Shown one piece after another: positions 43,926-53,732 of a stretch of 64,000 nt of DNA. The notes below the pieces were generated by a model. It did no database searches. It saw only the letters and a list, made by a program, of their open reading frames with translations, and had not been told where the DNA came from. Both the position numbers and the translations under genes were made by a program. Position 1 is the first letter of the stretch, and every line of letters begins with the position of its first letter. This stretch comes from Symbiodinium natans (Eukaryota > Sar > Dinophyceae > Suessiales > Symbiodiniaceae): positions 690,729 through 754,728 of the forward strand of contig CAJNDS010001791.1 in assembly GCA_905221605.1 (NCBI GenBank), read 5' to 3'.

Positions 43926-46900
43926 GTGATGAAGGTGGCGTTTTCTCCAGGTTCTTGAATTTGGGTAGAAACCGAAACCACAGGAAGGATGAAGCTGCAA
44001 GGTCACCTTCAGCGGGCCGTCAAGTGGAAGCTGATCTTTGGTGATGGTCGCAGCGGGCTCAGACCAGGTCCGTTCTTGAGTTGCAAGACGCGAGACAACC
44101 CGACTGAAGTGCCCTAAACCCTAAACCTCAAGCCCCAAAACGTTCCAGATTCCTCAAAGGAGCGATTATTGGGAACCCTCGACTTCGAAGCTCTAGTAGC
44201 TGCAGAATTTGATTCGAGCTCAGGTGTTGACATCTTGTTCGATCTACTGGAACGACGGACACAGCAGCTCGGTTTCAGAGGCATGTCTTCGCAGATTCTG
44301 GTCCTGGATAGTCCTTGGCGGGTTTAGAGTTTAGGCGTAGGGCGGCTTCGTTGAAAAGTATGATTACAGTCTTGCGCTTCACATGTTCAGCCCAACACGC
44401 ACTGACTGACTGACTGATTGATTGATTCATCGACAGATGGGTGATTGTGCTGGATTGTAGTGGATTGGATTGGTTGACTGAGTGATTGCTTGGTTTGTTT
44501 GTTTGGTTGGCTGGTTGGTTGATTGGTTGGTGGGTTGATTTATTGATTTATGCATGTATTGCTTTGTTCGGTCATTTATTTCAAGTACTCTTGACAGAGG
44601 CCTTGTGGTGTCGAATAGCGGGCATCGGGGGCTTCATAGAGGCGAACCCGCTGCAATCCATCAAAGACTGGGGTCGTTTGGAGCTCAGGTATGCCCTGGA
44701 TACCTGCCGTGGCTACCGGCACACTTGCCACTGGGAGTTAATCAGTCTATAGTTATTCCAACCTTTTGTCTTTCCTTGTACACCCTCAACCTCATGCAGA
44801 ACACCGACATCTTAAGGCTAAATGTCGTAAACCAACGAGTATTGAGTCGGTGATATTTCGGCACTGCTTTCGGGTGTCATTTCCAAGCTGCAAAAACCCA
44901 ATGCTTGGCCCAGTTTAGGCGCACCAGGCGGGCCTAGGAAGTGCTGCTAAGCGTGGTGTGATCGAACAGGTGCTTTGGAAGTGCTTCTTATAGTCTACTT
45001 AAAGGATCATGGGACTTAGTAAGTATGTTACAATTGGGGTACTCAGTCCCCTAACTGGGGTGATCCGAATTACAACCTACTTATAACCTTACTTTCTAAG
45101 TCCCCATGGACCTTTAAGTAGCCCAAGCCATACCCGGAGTCCTCGCCGAGGCAAACTCCTCCTGGTGCCACTCTACGATGCCAATCAGGTTTGGTTGGGG
45201 AGGGTCTTAGGGTTTTAGGGTAATTAGAGGGTTTAAGGGTGCGGGGTTTGGGGTCTAGGCTTATTCAGGTTCTGGATTCCAGTTTTAGGTTTAGGGTTTA
45301 GGGTTTAGAGTTTAGGACTTGAGATCTGAGGGGTCTTCGGGGCACCACGGTGCCGCGAACATGTCCGAAATTCTTTCATCCCGCTCCAGAGCTGCCAGCT
45401 CCAGACGCCGCTAACCCTCAAGGGTTTAGGGTTTAGGGTCTAGGGTTTAGGGTCTAGGGTTTAGGGTTTAGGGTTTATAGGGTTTAGGGTCTAGGGTTTA
45501 GGGACCCCTAAATGCTCCAGGGCATCGTGGAGATGGGCTTCGAAGAGTTTGCAAGTATGCCGTACTGCGCAGAGTGCCTCTTGGCCTCAGAAACAGCGAG
45601 GTGCCGGAAGAGCACACGACTTTCAAAGAGTTACGAAGGGGAGTCTACATGGGTTTAGGGCTTGGGGTTTAGGTTTTAGGGTTGCAAAAAGGGTGTAGGT
45701 GTGTCCTCAGGTGAAACTTGTCAGCGTATGTTGGCGCCTTTGTAATGATTGCATGGCTTCTTTAAGCCAGTTGCCTTATTTATGTAGACTTTCTGCTTTG
45801 TTGAAGCTGCATAGCAGAGTTGTTTCGGATGATTCTAGGTTGCAAGATTGGTCTAATTCTGCGTCTGGCTAGTCACACTGCAGAGTCGTCAGCTGGTGGC
45901 GTTCTTTGCTTAATTAACCCATTCAAGACTCAATGGCAACCACTGGGCCAACCCTCCATCCCAGGTGCACTAAACAGACAAAGACCTACGCTTTCAGCAT
46001 CCTAAACACTGCTAACGCTTGAAAATTAAGCTAAAGAGTGGGACCATAAACGGCATACCTCAGGTGACTCGAATACTTCATACCCTTCTTAACCTAAGCC
46101 CTAAGGTGACTGGGGTCAGGTATACTCTTACTGTCAGAGCCTGCGCAACCTGGAATCAGATGAACCCCTCATACCTACAAAATTGCTATGGAACCGTTAT
46201 AAACCCGAAACCTCGAACTCAAACGCAGGCCGAGTTTCATACCCATGCGCCATACACAATCCTTCCGAATGGAGCCCGTATGGACCCTGACTGTACGGCA
46301 GAACCGCTCAGAAAGCGCACTGTGCACAGAAGCCTCAATAAGAAGCCCGTATAAACCCTTGATCCCGATGAGACCCGAAATCTCGAACCCAGGGTAAACT
46401 TCAAGCCCAAGCATTGGAAGCCTGAACATAAACATCAGAACCCACTCGGCTGAGTCAATCGAAATCTTGAACGCCTAACTCTAAAAACCTAAACCATAAA
46501 CCTCAGAAGTAAGCCCTAAACCGCAACGCCCCAAAAAACCCTTTCAAAGAGCCCCCAGGTGACTCGGATGAGATGCTTCATATCGAGGCGGAGTTCGCTT
46601 GGATCATCCACGTTTGCCTGCCGAGGAACTTTGCCCGCTCCCCGGCCGCCCTTGAAGAGGTTACGGCTTAGGGTGTACTTTAGGGGTTTAGGGTTTAGGC
46701 TTTAGGGTTTAGGGTGTACTTAAAGTCCCAGGAGACTTATAATAAGGAAGGACATGATTAAGGTTTCAAAGGATCCTGTGCGGGGTTCCTCTAGTTCACG
46801 TCAACGAAACACCATGTACTTGGGATAGTGTGGAAAATCTGACAGGGGAGGGGAGGTCGACTGGGGTTTCTACTGGACGCAGCTTAACAGCAGATGTAGG

Positions 46901-47968
46901 AAGATAACCGTAGTTCCTGGTATTGATGGATTCAATACTCTCTATCCTTCTCGATAGCATGAGTACCACGTTTAGTTTTAGTCTAAATACTCTCTCCGCT
47001 GCTGCTTGCGGCGTTGGTCACCCGCACCGCAATTCGGGCTTAGATGCTTTCTAGTGATTCTAGCGGATTGCCGGTCATGGTGTGAACCATGAACCAGGCC
47101 ATTCTTAAACATGGTTTTATTTTAGTATCGTCCATTCTTCGGAAAGGGCAGTTCTAGTTGAATGGAAGGTGCTTCGAAAACAGGCCAGAACCATGAAGGC
47201 CTCAAGCCTGAACTGCGGGGCTTCTTGCCGAAGGCACTTACCGACCTTTCCGTTTGAAGCACGTGGCCTCGGGTCTGTGCATTGCTTGCACGGAGGAGCT
47301 GCCGGCGTTGGGTTTAGGGGCTAGTTGGGTGTCTCAGATGGCTTCGTTGCATGCGGAACAAAGTGGATGTCTGCTCGTTGCCTTACGGCAGTAGCCCACA
47401 CATGGCCTTCACGATCTCGAGAGTTGCTTGTGTATCGCTGATGCCGACACAGGAGGGGCAGCTGCAACTGCGCAACAACTGGGGCAGCAACCATGACGAG
47501 CTGCGCCATGTCTGAGATCCATTCAAGGCTCTGTCTGAAGTACCCTGCAACCTAATTCTGGGACTCAGGTGACAGGTAAGAACGGTGCTTCAGCTTTGTC
47601 CAACCCATGGTTCAACAGACAGTCTGAATCTTCACGCTTGTCAAGCATCTCAGTTCAGACGGCACAACTCCGAGGTTCTGGAGGAGGCTTCATGTGCAGA
47701 TCAACGTGCGGCCACCAGACGGTAGCTTCCGCCTCGCTAGCAAGGCACAAAGTTAGGTTAAGGTTTTGGGGTTTGGGATTTTGTGCTTCCAGTGCTGGGT
47801 TTGGAATGAGGGCTTAATTAGGTTGTGTTCAAGTTTTCCATTCTTGGGTGAGGAGCCTTACGCTGGCTCAGCACTGAAAGCTCTTTAGGTCCAAGCAGCA
47901 CGCAGTTGGGAAAAGAAAGTCCACCCAAAAGCCAGCCCAAGGCCCAAGCACCTAAGGGCATTCGAGGG
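43926..47968 (+). CDS. Multi-exon gene, about 10 exons, unrecognised
   Basis: Exons that join in phase: 43,926-43,950 (VMKVAFSP), 43,984-44,067 (MKLQGHLQRAVKWKLIFGDG), 44,598-44,688 (CRIAGIGGFIEANPLQSIKD), 44,970-44,992, 45,151-45,188 (KLLLVPLYDANQ), 45,390-45,423, 45,521-45,652 (KYAVLRRVPLGLRNSEVPEE), 46,559-46,659 (DSDEMLHIEAEFAWIIHVCL), possibly a 7-base exon 47,569-47,575, 47,659-47,751 (HVQINVRPPDGSFRLASKAQ), 47,889-47,968 (Pro/Lys-rich). No family recognised; start and end not found. Two introns (45,424 and 45,653) begin GTTTAGGG, and the intron at 44,993 consists largely of a TIR element. Phase agreement over many joins supports one gene, but some exons are open in a second frame, so the product is provisional. 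Confidence 0.45.
44400..44560. repeat. Degenerate GATT/GGTT low-complexity stretch
   Basis: Runs of ACTG, GATT and GGTT words, just upstream of the exon at 44,598. Confidence 0.8.
44994..45124. mobile_element. Short TIR element, family 2, filling an inferred intron
   Basis: Left end CTACTTAAAGGATCATGGGA then CTTAGTAAGTATGTTA; the right end in reverse complement reads CTACTTAAAGGTCCATGGGG then ACTTAGAAAGTAAGGTTA. The arms are about 36 bp. The element starts two or three bases after the donor G|T at 44,993 and ends 27 bases before the acceptor at 45,150. Confidence 0.8.
45421..45505. repeat. TTTAGGG array, about ten heptamers
   Basis: GGGTTTAGGG units with TCTAGGG variants, starting exactly at the inferred donor at 45,424. 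Confidence 0.95.
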
Positions 47969-48000
47969 GTTTTTGGGGCACCTGTTGGGCCCTTTCAGGC

Positions 48001-48061
48001 TTGACGAGATAGGGTTTGGGGTTTAGGGTTTGGGGTTTAGGGTTTGGGGTTTAGGGTTTTA
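48001..48061. repeat. Alternating TTTGGGG / TTTAGGG array
   Basis: Six to seven units alternating GGGTTTGG and GGTTTAGG. Confidence 0.9.
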
Positions 48062-48802
48062 GGACCTAAGGGTTCAAGGCAGTAGGGCTTCATCGCGCGG
48101 TTGAAGATTAGGGACCCTTCATCATCTCTTGGAGGCCTAGTGTCAAACGTCCTGGACCCCAAAGGTCCGAACGGCTCATACGCTCTCAGCCCCTGAAACC
48201 CTAAACCTGGGAGAGATGTTGGGCAGGGCGAAAGGGTGTTGGCCTCTTGTGGCTGTTGGCCTTACGTTGGGCAGACATAAAAAAGTAGCTCAGAAAAACA
48301 AGCCTTAAATTTGGGTCGAGAGGCTTCCCAGCGATGGCTCACTGTGGAGGGCAGCGACCTACAAACCAGCAGCCGGTCTACACAGCCGTGGGGCAGTTGG
48401 AATCAATGTTGGAGGGCTTAATGTAGGCCCCCGGAATCCGCGATTCCGAAGCCCTAACCCTACCCCTCAAGCCGAAAGCTTGAGAGATCCCATCCCTACT
48501 TGGACTGACTCGAACTATCAGATCTGTGCTTGAATCTTTGTTTGAGATTCGCTTTGCCTTTGACCTATGTCTGAGAGTTCTCTCTATCTCGAAATCATGG
48601 ACTTGTGACAGATGGTTTTCGATTCTGGGCGCCGAAGAGGTATCCGGAAACCTTTTGCTGAACCCGCATTGTCGCTCCAAAACTGCCTCCTCGTGGACAG
48701 TTCTCAAATTGATGGATACTTTTCGGGGAACCAAGTTTGCATCCTCTTACCCTTGACATCGTCTATGTTGGTCTGTGGTTTGTCTTGGGCAAGGATTTTG
48801 AG
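48062..48802. other. No firm exon
   Basis: From about 48,711 a plus-strand frame reads LTLDIVYVGLWFVLGKDFED and stops at 48,853; it lacks a clear acceptor. A second reading from 48,643 after GAAGAG|G is also open. Minus-strand frames overlap. Confidence 0.35.
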
Positions 48803-49171
48803 GACTGCTACAATCAGCTCGAGCTCCCATCACCCGTCGACTCGAACTCCTAGCCGCCGGAAGAGTTCGAATTGCTGGTTTTGCTGTACGGCTTCACTTG
48901 TTGCTCCAGCATTACGGCGGCGACGACGACGACGACGACGGCGACAATGCTGAACATTGCGTTGCGTGTACCGCATGCATCATTGCCATCGAAGTATGAA
49001 ACTCTGCAATGCTGTTGGTCGTGATCATTGCTCCGAGATTGCTCTCTGCATTGTAATCTTTCTGTGTCTAGGCCGAGCGCGGATCGCCACCAAGGTGACG
49101 ACGACGTTGATGAGCAGTACTGGACGCTCTTCTTGAGCGACTGGCCTGCGCTGAGTTCTGAGTGCAATTGA
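48803..49171 (+). CDS. Exon with poly-Asp tract plus candidate terminal exon
   Basis: Exon 48,803-48,993 follows TTTTGAG|G and reads TRRLELLAAGRVRIAGFAVR, then HLLLQHYGGDDDDDDGDNAE, ending GAA|GTATGA. The Asp tract is coded by a short CGA repeat (48,917-48,940). Candidate last exon 49,095-49,171 follows CCAAG|G and reads DDDVDEQYWTLFLSDWPALS to TGA. Their phases do not match directly, so a small exon may be missing, or they are from different genes. Confidence 0.4.
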
Positions 49172-49629
49172 GACAGGGAGAAGGGAGACCTATCAAACAA
49201 CAGCGATACAACCAGAAACGCCTTGAGATTCTATTTTCTCTTGTCCCACTCGGTAATTAACCAGAACTTCAGGAGGTTAATCGAAGCCCTGCAGGGTTGA
49301 TTCTCCATCGCGACACCTCTTCCTGTTCTGCGGCACTGGATTGCTTCATCTCGCCTCCTACAGTGTAGCAAAAGGGTCCCCCACCCTGCAAGCCGTTTAT
49401 AAAGGTGGATCCTCGCCATGAACATTCATCACTAGCACCATGACCCCGGAAGCACTCCCTAAACACTAAACCCTAAACCCTCAGTCTCACCCTCATTGGC
49501 ATCAGAAGCCCTGCTCCCGAGACACGACAGGCCAAAACGGCAAAACCCTTAAGCCGAAGACCCTTGCAAACTAAGCTCCTGCACCGCTACTCCCTAAACC
49601 CTAAATACAAAGCTGCTTTTATGCTTTAG
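49172..49629. other. No gene seen
   Basis: Minus-strand frames at 49,231-49,466 are open but unsupported. CCCTAAACCC words near 49,465 and 49,595. Confidence 0.5.
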
Positions 49630-49733
49630 AGTCCTACAAGCTCAAGGATACTTTCTATGTCGGCCAGACCGATCAAAGCCCAGAAACCAGCAACTGCAGC
49701 GAAGTGCCCTGCTTAATATACCCGTCTCCCTTG
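49630..49733 (+). CDS. Exon of 34 codons, unrecognised
   Basis: After GCTTTAG|A the frame reads SYKLKDTFYVGQTDQSPETS then CLIYPSPL, with a strong donor TTG|GTAAGG. A second frame (VLQAQGYFLCRPDRSKPRNQ) is also open. Likely upstream part of the gene at 49.9-51.8 kb. Confidence 0.4.
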
Positions 49734-49764
49734 GTAAGGAGGTCATCAAGGAAGCAAGTTTATG

Positions 49765-49862
49765 AGTCAACCCTAAACTCTAGACCCTAAACTCCTAAAC
49801 TCTAAACCCTAAACTCCTAAACTCCTAAACTCTAAACCCTAAACTCCTAAACCCTATAAACC
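49765..49862. repeat. Degenerate CCCTAAACTC array
   Basis: About thirteen units mixing ACCCTAAAC, ACTCCTAAA and CTCTAAACC, a decayed form of the heptamer. Confidence 0.85.
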
Positions 49863-49875
49863 TTAAACTAGCCAG

Positions 49876-51825
49876 GGCTCTTCATGAAGGCTCGAGGCTG
49901 AGAGAGGCTGCTTTGGGCGTCGAGCCGGCCCTGCCGAAAGCTGAGCTGTAATATAGGGGCCTCAATAATTAGAATAGGGTTTTGGGGCCCATTATACTAG
50001 ATTTAGAACAAGGAACCCCAGAAATAGTGTTGATAATGATTTAGGTCCCTTTTTTTAGATCGTGAATCTTTCAGGGTTGAGTGCTTGGGGTGTAGCGTCG
50101 TTTAGGATCCAGCGGTCAGACAGAGTTTGCACCAAGCCACCAGAACCTACTTTTTTGTAAATTCCATATCAGGGTTGATGATAGGAACCTAAGTAGGTTT
50201 TGGTAAGCTAAGGGAGGGTTTAAGAACTTCCACTCCTGGCATCAGGAGGAGATGGGGAGTATCTTTTGGAGAGCTACTCCTCGTCCAAACTGCAGCAGGG
50301 CTGCAGAACATGACTATCAGGGGTCTGAATTTAATTCGATATCAGGGGTCTGAATTTAATTCGAAATCCTGTCCCTGAGGGATCCCTATTGTAGTGATAG
50401 TGCGCTATCCCCAAAACCCTCTTCGAGTTATGAAGGCCCCTGGATGCTGCAATAAGGCCAAGGGGCTGCAGGGCGAACACGGGAGCCAGTTCGTTACAAA
50501 GTCCCTTCTTCGGAAAAAGACTTAGAGATGGTTTAGGGTTTAGGGTTTAGGAAGCTGAGTTTAGATTGTGAAAATGGCTAAGATCAGATCTGGTTCGTGG
50601 AACGAGAAGCTGTTGAGATGTACCGAGCGTCCCAAGCAACTACAACCTATCCCGCTTGTGCACTGATGAGTGGTACCGTGTTCCTTGATACATGCGAGGC
50701 TAAGTGTTACGACAGACAGCTTCTTTTGCCGGAAATGTACGGGTAGACAGAGACGGACGGACAGCCTGGCAGCCAACAACTAGACAGCCACAGGAAGGGA
50801 GGTAGGGAGCTAGGGAGGTAGACGGTTGGGGTAGGGACGGTTGGGGCAGGGAGTTGGGAAGAGGTAGGGAGGCAGGGAAGGAGGGAGGGAGGTCGAAACG
50901 TAGACGGCTGGGAGGTAGGGGAGTAGGGGAGTGTTCCGAAAACTGGTCACCCTGCAGGCTCGCGGTGATCGGCCCGCCGGGCCAGGCCAAGTGGGTAATA
51001 TAGGAGCCTAAATAATTACCTATATTATTGCCTTGGGTTCCTTATTATAGCTATAGTATTAAGGAGCCCAAACCCCTATTCCAATGTTGAAGGCCCCTAT
51101 AGTATCCTTTGAGCTTCGAGCTCCGGGCCGGAGTTTGGAGTTCCGGTCTTACAGTCTTACAGTACCCTTAAAAGGGACGTTTTCTTACAGTCACCACCCT
51201 TAAAGCCTTGAAGGAACTCCACTTCTGCAGACTGCGGAGTTGGAGGTTGTGCCATGGGATTTCCGGATTTCTCGCGCAGGTTTCGCGTTCACAATTGAAA
51301 TGCCAGAGACTGGGCCTCGGTACTATGATTCCTTTCGGTTCCTTCATATACTTATGGTGGAGTATACCCAAAACCCTCTTCTAAACTCTAGACCCCAAAA
51401 CACTATTCTGAACAGAAAGCCCTTTGCTTCGGAACCTTGTTGTAGTTATGGTCGAGTATTCCCAAAACCCTATAAGGGCCCCTTCTTTCGGAATGCCAGG
51501 AGAGACTGGGCCTCTGCTCAAAGACGCAGCCTGGCGAGCAACGATGGAAGCGGCCCGGGAGCAACTTTCTCGTCCCGTCAAATGCTGAGGTAGGTTTAGG
51601 GTTTAGGGTTTAGGGTTTAGGGTGTAGGGTTTAGGGTTTAGGGTTTAGGGTTTAGGGGTTTCGGGGGGGTTTGGGGGCGTCTGGGGTTTTACGGTTAGTG
51701 CGCGCAGTTTGTTTTCCCAGTTCCTTGCCGACCTTGCCGCAGCAGACAAAATATTGGGAACAGAATTTGGGCTTTTGCTTGGATCAGAGCTCACATGCAT
51801 TGCTTCAGCACTCAGAATCCATCAG
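49876..51825 (+). CDS. Multi-exon gene, unrecognised
   Basis: Exons in agreeing phase: 49,876-49,947 (ALHEGSRLREAALGVEPALP), 50,246-50,322 (RRWGVSFGELLLVQTAAGLQ), 50,463-50,530 (AAGRTREPVRYKVPSSEKDL), 50,958-50,994, 51,246-51,279, 51,500-51,589. A further candidate, 51,721-51,825, reads FLADLAAADKILGTEFGLLL with a GA donor (CATCAG|GAGTCT), but needs another upstream phase. Exons 50,958 and later are open in two frames each (for 50,958 also LAVIGPPGQAKW), so the product there is uncertain. Introns after 49,947, 50,322, 50,994 and 51,279 each contain a family 1 TIR element. The donor at 50,531 and the one at 51,590 lead into TTTAGGG motifs. No start, stop or family identified. Confidence 0.45.
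49948..50053. mobile_element. Short TIR element, family 1, inverted, starting at a splice donor
   Basis: Begins GTAATATAGGGGCCTC directly after exon 49,876-49,947. Interior AATAGGGTTTTGGGGCCCAT and AACAAGGAACCCC are the reverse complement of the core in the copy at 50,995. The right edge is near GATTTAGGTCCC, followed by a T run and TAG. Confidence 0.75.
50323..50450. mobile_element. Short TIR element, family 1, with a duplicated start
   Basis: The word ATATCAGGGGTCTGAATTTA (with the following ATTCGA) occurs twice in tandem at 50,314-50,363. Then come family words CCCCAAAACCCTCTTCGAG and GAAGGCCCCTGGATG. It occupies the inferred intron between exons 50,246-50,322 and 50,463-50,530. Confidence 0.6.
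50531..50957. other. Intron; heptamers and GGGA-rich stretch
   Basis: Starts GTTTAGGGTTTAGGG, then unremarkable sequence, then a G-rich stretch (50,795-50,930) with GGGAGGTAGGG-like words. Confidence 0.5.
50995..51112. mobile_element. Short TIR element, family 1, starting at a splice donor
   Basis: Begins GTAATATAGGAGCCTAAATA immediately after exon 50,958-50,994 and ends GAAGGCCCCTATAGTATCC. Interior GGGTTCCTTATTATAGCTAT and AGCCCAAACCCCTATTCC. Best-preserved member; the edges pair as an inverted repeat. Confidence 0.8.
51318..51480. mobile_element. Composite family 1 element flanked by near-direct repeats
   Basis: Two family cores in a row (TATACCCAAAACCCTCTTCT and TATTCCCAAAACCCTATAAG). 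Flanks AATGCCAGAGACTGGGCCTC (51,299-51,318) and AATGCCAGGAGAGACTGGG (51,492-51,510, followed by CCTC) are near-identical, as after target-site duplication or a local duplication. Confidence 0.55.
51590..51660. repeat. TTTAGGG array, about nine heptamers
   Basis: Starts as GTAGG at the inferred donor at 51,590 and continues as near-perfect TTTAGGG units. Confidence 0.95.
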
Positions 51826-52708
51826 GAGTCTATGTTGTAGCGCCAGGGTTCGAGGGTCAGTTCTTTGCCCACAGAAACTCCTTCACCCGAAGTCCCAAGC
51901 CGCTCAAATTTGGCTTTTGGGAGCAGAAGCGCTGTCGATCTTTGATTCAGCTAGTGTGAGGCCGTGCCAGAGCCCGACAGCATCTTTCCCCTTGTGAGGA
52001 GCTACAACGTTTGAGATTACAAAACTTCATTCTTGGCACGGTTTCCCAGACTTCACCGAAGATACTCTAGGATAATCGCCAACATTTTTCCCTTGGGGTT
52101 CGTTGACATGATATACCCGAAAACTCCAGTTTAATCAATCAGACCTCTACAGCAAACAGCCCTCCATAACCATCCATACCCCGGAACCGAGCCCGTCTCT
52201 CGATCTGGTTGAGGTTGATTCCGCAGAAGCCAAAGCCCGGGACGCACCCGCAGAGCGATGAAAACTGAGTGCGATGAACTTGTGGATTTACAGCTTGAAG
52301 TTTGAGGTTGTGGCTTAAAGTAGGGGCCTTAGCCAAAACCCTTGGGGTATTGAAGGCTTTATGTATGGCTTAGATGTAACTACGAAGAAGCGCGAAGGAA
52401 GGGTTCCGGGTGGAGAAGGTTTAGGTTCCAACGTCAGCCTTACAGGCGTAGCACCAGCAAAGACAACGCTCTGGACACGCCGTTAAACGGATGCGTTCCT
52501 GACTACATCTCGAGAAGCGAGAACTTTGGGCTTAGGGTTCGGATTTCAAGTCGAGGTCTCCAGTGCAGAGGCAAGTAGAGTTAGGCAGAGTTGGTGAACC
52601 CTGAGCATCTATGAGACCTCGAACCTCGAAACAAAGTCCGTAGGCTCGCGCATGGCCGATTCAAGCTGCCAGAGCATGGCCACCTAGCACCAACCACCTC
52701 TGCCCCAC
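51826..52708. other. No firm gene
   Basis: A family 1 core fragment at about 52,090-52,145 (TTGGGGTTCGTTGACATG and ATATACCCGAAAACTCC). Open frames on both strands are unsupported. Confidence 0.4.
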
Positions 52709-53038
52709 CTTCACAGCACAACCAAAGCCATCACCGACAATGGTAATATTAGAATCCCGCCCTGAGGACAGGAGCAAGGTTCTATGCAAAGCTTGGAGGG
52801 GCTCCTGCCTTATGAGCAAGGTTCTATCCAAATTCCGCTTTGTTTCGCCGTGGGCATCATGCACAAACCACTGGTTGCATCAAATCAGATCTTGTTACGA
52901 AAACGATGCTACAAGTGGATGCGGGCTGCAGCTCTCGCCGGACCCTGTTGGCACGGCTTCAGTAGCCTGCGCATAACTGCATTTTCTAGCGGAGTTTCCT
53001 GCCGAATGTCCACTTCAGGAATATACAGTACAGCATCG
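52709..53038 (-). CDS. Two-exon minus-strand gene fragment, unrecognised
   Basis: On the minus strand, exon 53,038-52,978 reads DAVLYIPEVDIRQETPLENA and ends GCA|GTTATG. Exon 52,804-52,709 follows AGGCAG|G and reads EPLQALHRTLLLSSGRDSN then ITIVGDGFGCAVK, ending AAG|GTGGGG. Both are phase 0 at the junction, and the second has the AG|G acceptor and GT donor. The word TTTG.ATAGAACCTTGCTC occurs twice here (once in the intron, once in the exon). No family recognised. Confidence 0.5.
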
Positions 53039-53732
53039 CTGCAGCGATAAGGCTTCTGAGTGTTGAGATGTGAAAGGGTGTCGGAGAGCGTGGGGCGAGT
53101 TGGGTGTGGGGGAGGGGGCAAGGCAGGGTTAGAGGGGGGCCTTAACCCGGTTCGTGTGACATTGACCTGGGGCTCTCGGGGGCCGCTACTCACTACAGGA
53201 AGTGAAGCCTGGAGCTCCCAGCTGCTCTGACGCTGCGACGCTGCCGACGCCGACGCAAGCTACTACATCTCTCTGCCGCCAGAGTCGCTGAAGAACATTT
53301 ACGCCGCTGCACCGCCACATGCATACATACCTTACTACACCGCTTGCGTCATTTGCGTCGCTTGGGCCGGTTACGCCGCCTGCCCCATTTGCGCCGCGAA
53401 CGACGCCTGTGCCGCTCTTCTACTGTACCGCGGCGCAACTAGCTAGCGCCGTTTGCCTGCTCCAAGTACGCCACCGCCGATACATGCTGCCGACGCCGAT
53501 GGAGCTGATTCTGCTATGCTACATCGGCATGCCGCCCACGTCGATCGCTTAAGGACATTTACACCGTTACGCCGCTGCTGCGCCGCCACACAGGCATGCC
53601 TTACGCCGTTTGTGCCAGTTACGTCGTTTGCGCCGCGAACCACAGGCACCACCATGTGCCATTTGCTGTGCTCGTGACAGCCGCTGAAGGGGCTTACGCG
53701 GCTTGCGCTGGTTCAGGCGTCGCCTGCGCCGC
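53039..53732. other. GC-rich degenerate repeat, no firm gene
   Basis: Words such as TACGCCGC, TTGCGTCG and CGCCGC recur from 53,220; TTTGCGCCGCGAAC occurs at 53,387 and 53,628. The plus frame is open but compositionally simple. Confidence 0.5.

Noticed and set aside
46985-47060. Possible rRNA fragment (CTTAGATGCTTTC resembles an antisense large-subunit rRNA word)
   Set aside because: Only about 13 bases match; the surrounding sequence does not follow rRNA.
51280-51593. Continuous 117-codon frame through the family 1 element at 51.3-51.5 kb
   Set aside because: The middle is element sequence shared with non-coding copies; an intron there is more likely.
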